From positions 1-5,855 of the forward strand of contig DAKQ01000098.1 in NCBI GenBank assembly GCA_002496635.1: DNA of 5,855 nt. Reading direction: 5' to 3'. A model generated the notes under the pieces. The model was not told the origin of the DNA. It did no database searches and worked only from the letters and a program-made list of their open reading frames with translations. Of the stretch, positions 5,833-5,855 are shown piece by piece. The position numbers and the translations under genes are program-made. The DNA is from Euryarchaeota archaeon UBA82 (lineage in GTDB: Archaea > Thermoplasmatota > Poseidoniia > Poseidoniales > Poseidoniaceae). Each line of letters starts with the position of its first letter. The first letter of the stretch is position 1.

Positions 5833-5855
5833 ATGAGAAAAATGAGTTTAGACGT
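5833..5855 (+). CDS. Possible start of a further gene, cut by right window edge
   Basis: An ATG at 5833 opens a frame reading MRKMSLD to the window edge, 33 bases after the preceding stop on the same strand. AAGGAAG-like purines lie upstream (5818-5824). Seven codons are too few to identify a product or to be sure it is coding. An ATG at 5842 is in the same frame. Confidence 0.3.

Overview
The window looks like chromosomal DNA from an archaeon, most likely a planktonic marine euryarchaeote of the Marine Group II (Poseidoniales) kind. This is inferred from a Cys-anchored secreted lipoprotein with an acidic linker after the lipobox, A/T-rich TATA-like boxes upstream of genes in place of bacterial -35/-10 pairs, moderately low GC and compact gene packing. 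No rRNA or marker gene is present, so the placement is tentative. I see no rRNA, tRNA, CRISPR array, insertion sequence or phage gene.

Layout, left to right. (1) Positions 1-416, minus strand: the N-terminal 138 codons of a YbaN/DUF454 small membrane protein that runs off the left edge. (2) Positions 417-718: a roughly 300-base non-coding stretch with a long imperfect hairpin and TATA-like boxes for the genes on either side. (3) Positions 719-970, plus strand: a small protein resembling a winged helix-turn-helix. It ends one base from the end of the next gene, which converges on it. (4) Positions 972-4779, minus strand: a three-gene ABC importer operon, transcribed binding protein, then ATPase, then permease. 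The ATPase and permease are of the PhnC and PhnE families. (5) Positions 4780-4875: a 96-base divergent promoter region containing a TTAGGG-CT-CCCTAA inverted repeat. (6) Positions 4876-5799, plus strand: a multi-pass membrane protein of the UPF0104/LPG-synthase transmembrane family. (7) A possible further start codon at 5833 at the right edge.

The main point of interest is the binding protein. It would normally be labelled PhnD (phosphonate-binding), but it is a fusion of two complete binding lobes about 73% identical to each other over their first 207 residues. Both lobes carry residues in the order and contexts of the transferrin iron site: Asp in a DGG motif, Tyr in a (T/S)WYG motif, Thr in SCHTG, Tyr in YYSY.GALRC, and His in AP(G/S)HP. 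They also carry the Cys pair that forms a conserved disulfide in transferrin. The transferrin anion-binding Arg is Lys in both lobes. The simplest reading is a membrane-tethered, two-lobed, transferrin-like lipoprotein feeding a Phn-type ABC permease, so the operon may import Fe(III) with a synergistic anion rather than phosphonate.

A second oddity is the permease gene. Its frame has no ATG, GTG or TTG for the first 114 codons, yet a perfect Shine-Dalgarno sequence sits just before an ATT codon. An ATG a few bases further on would be joined to the permease frame by one extra A in an A5 run.
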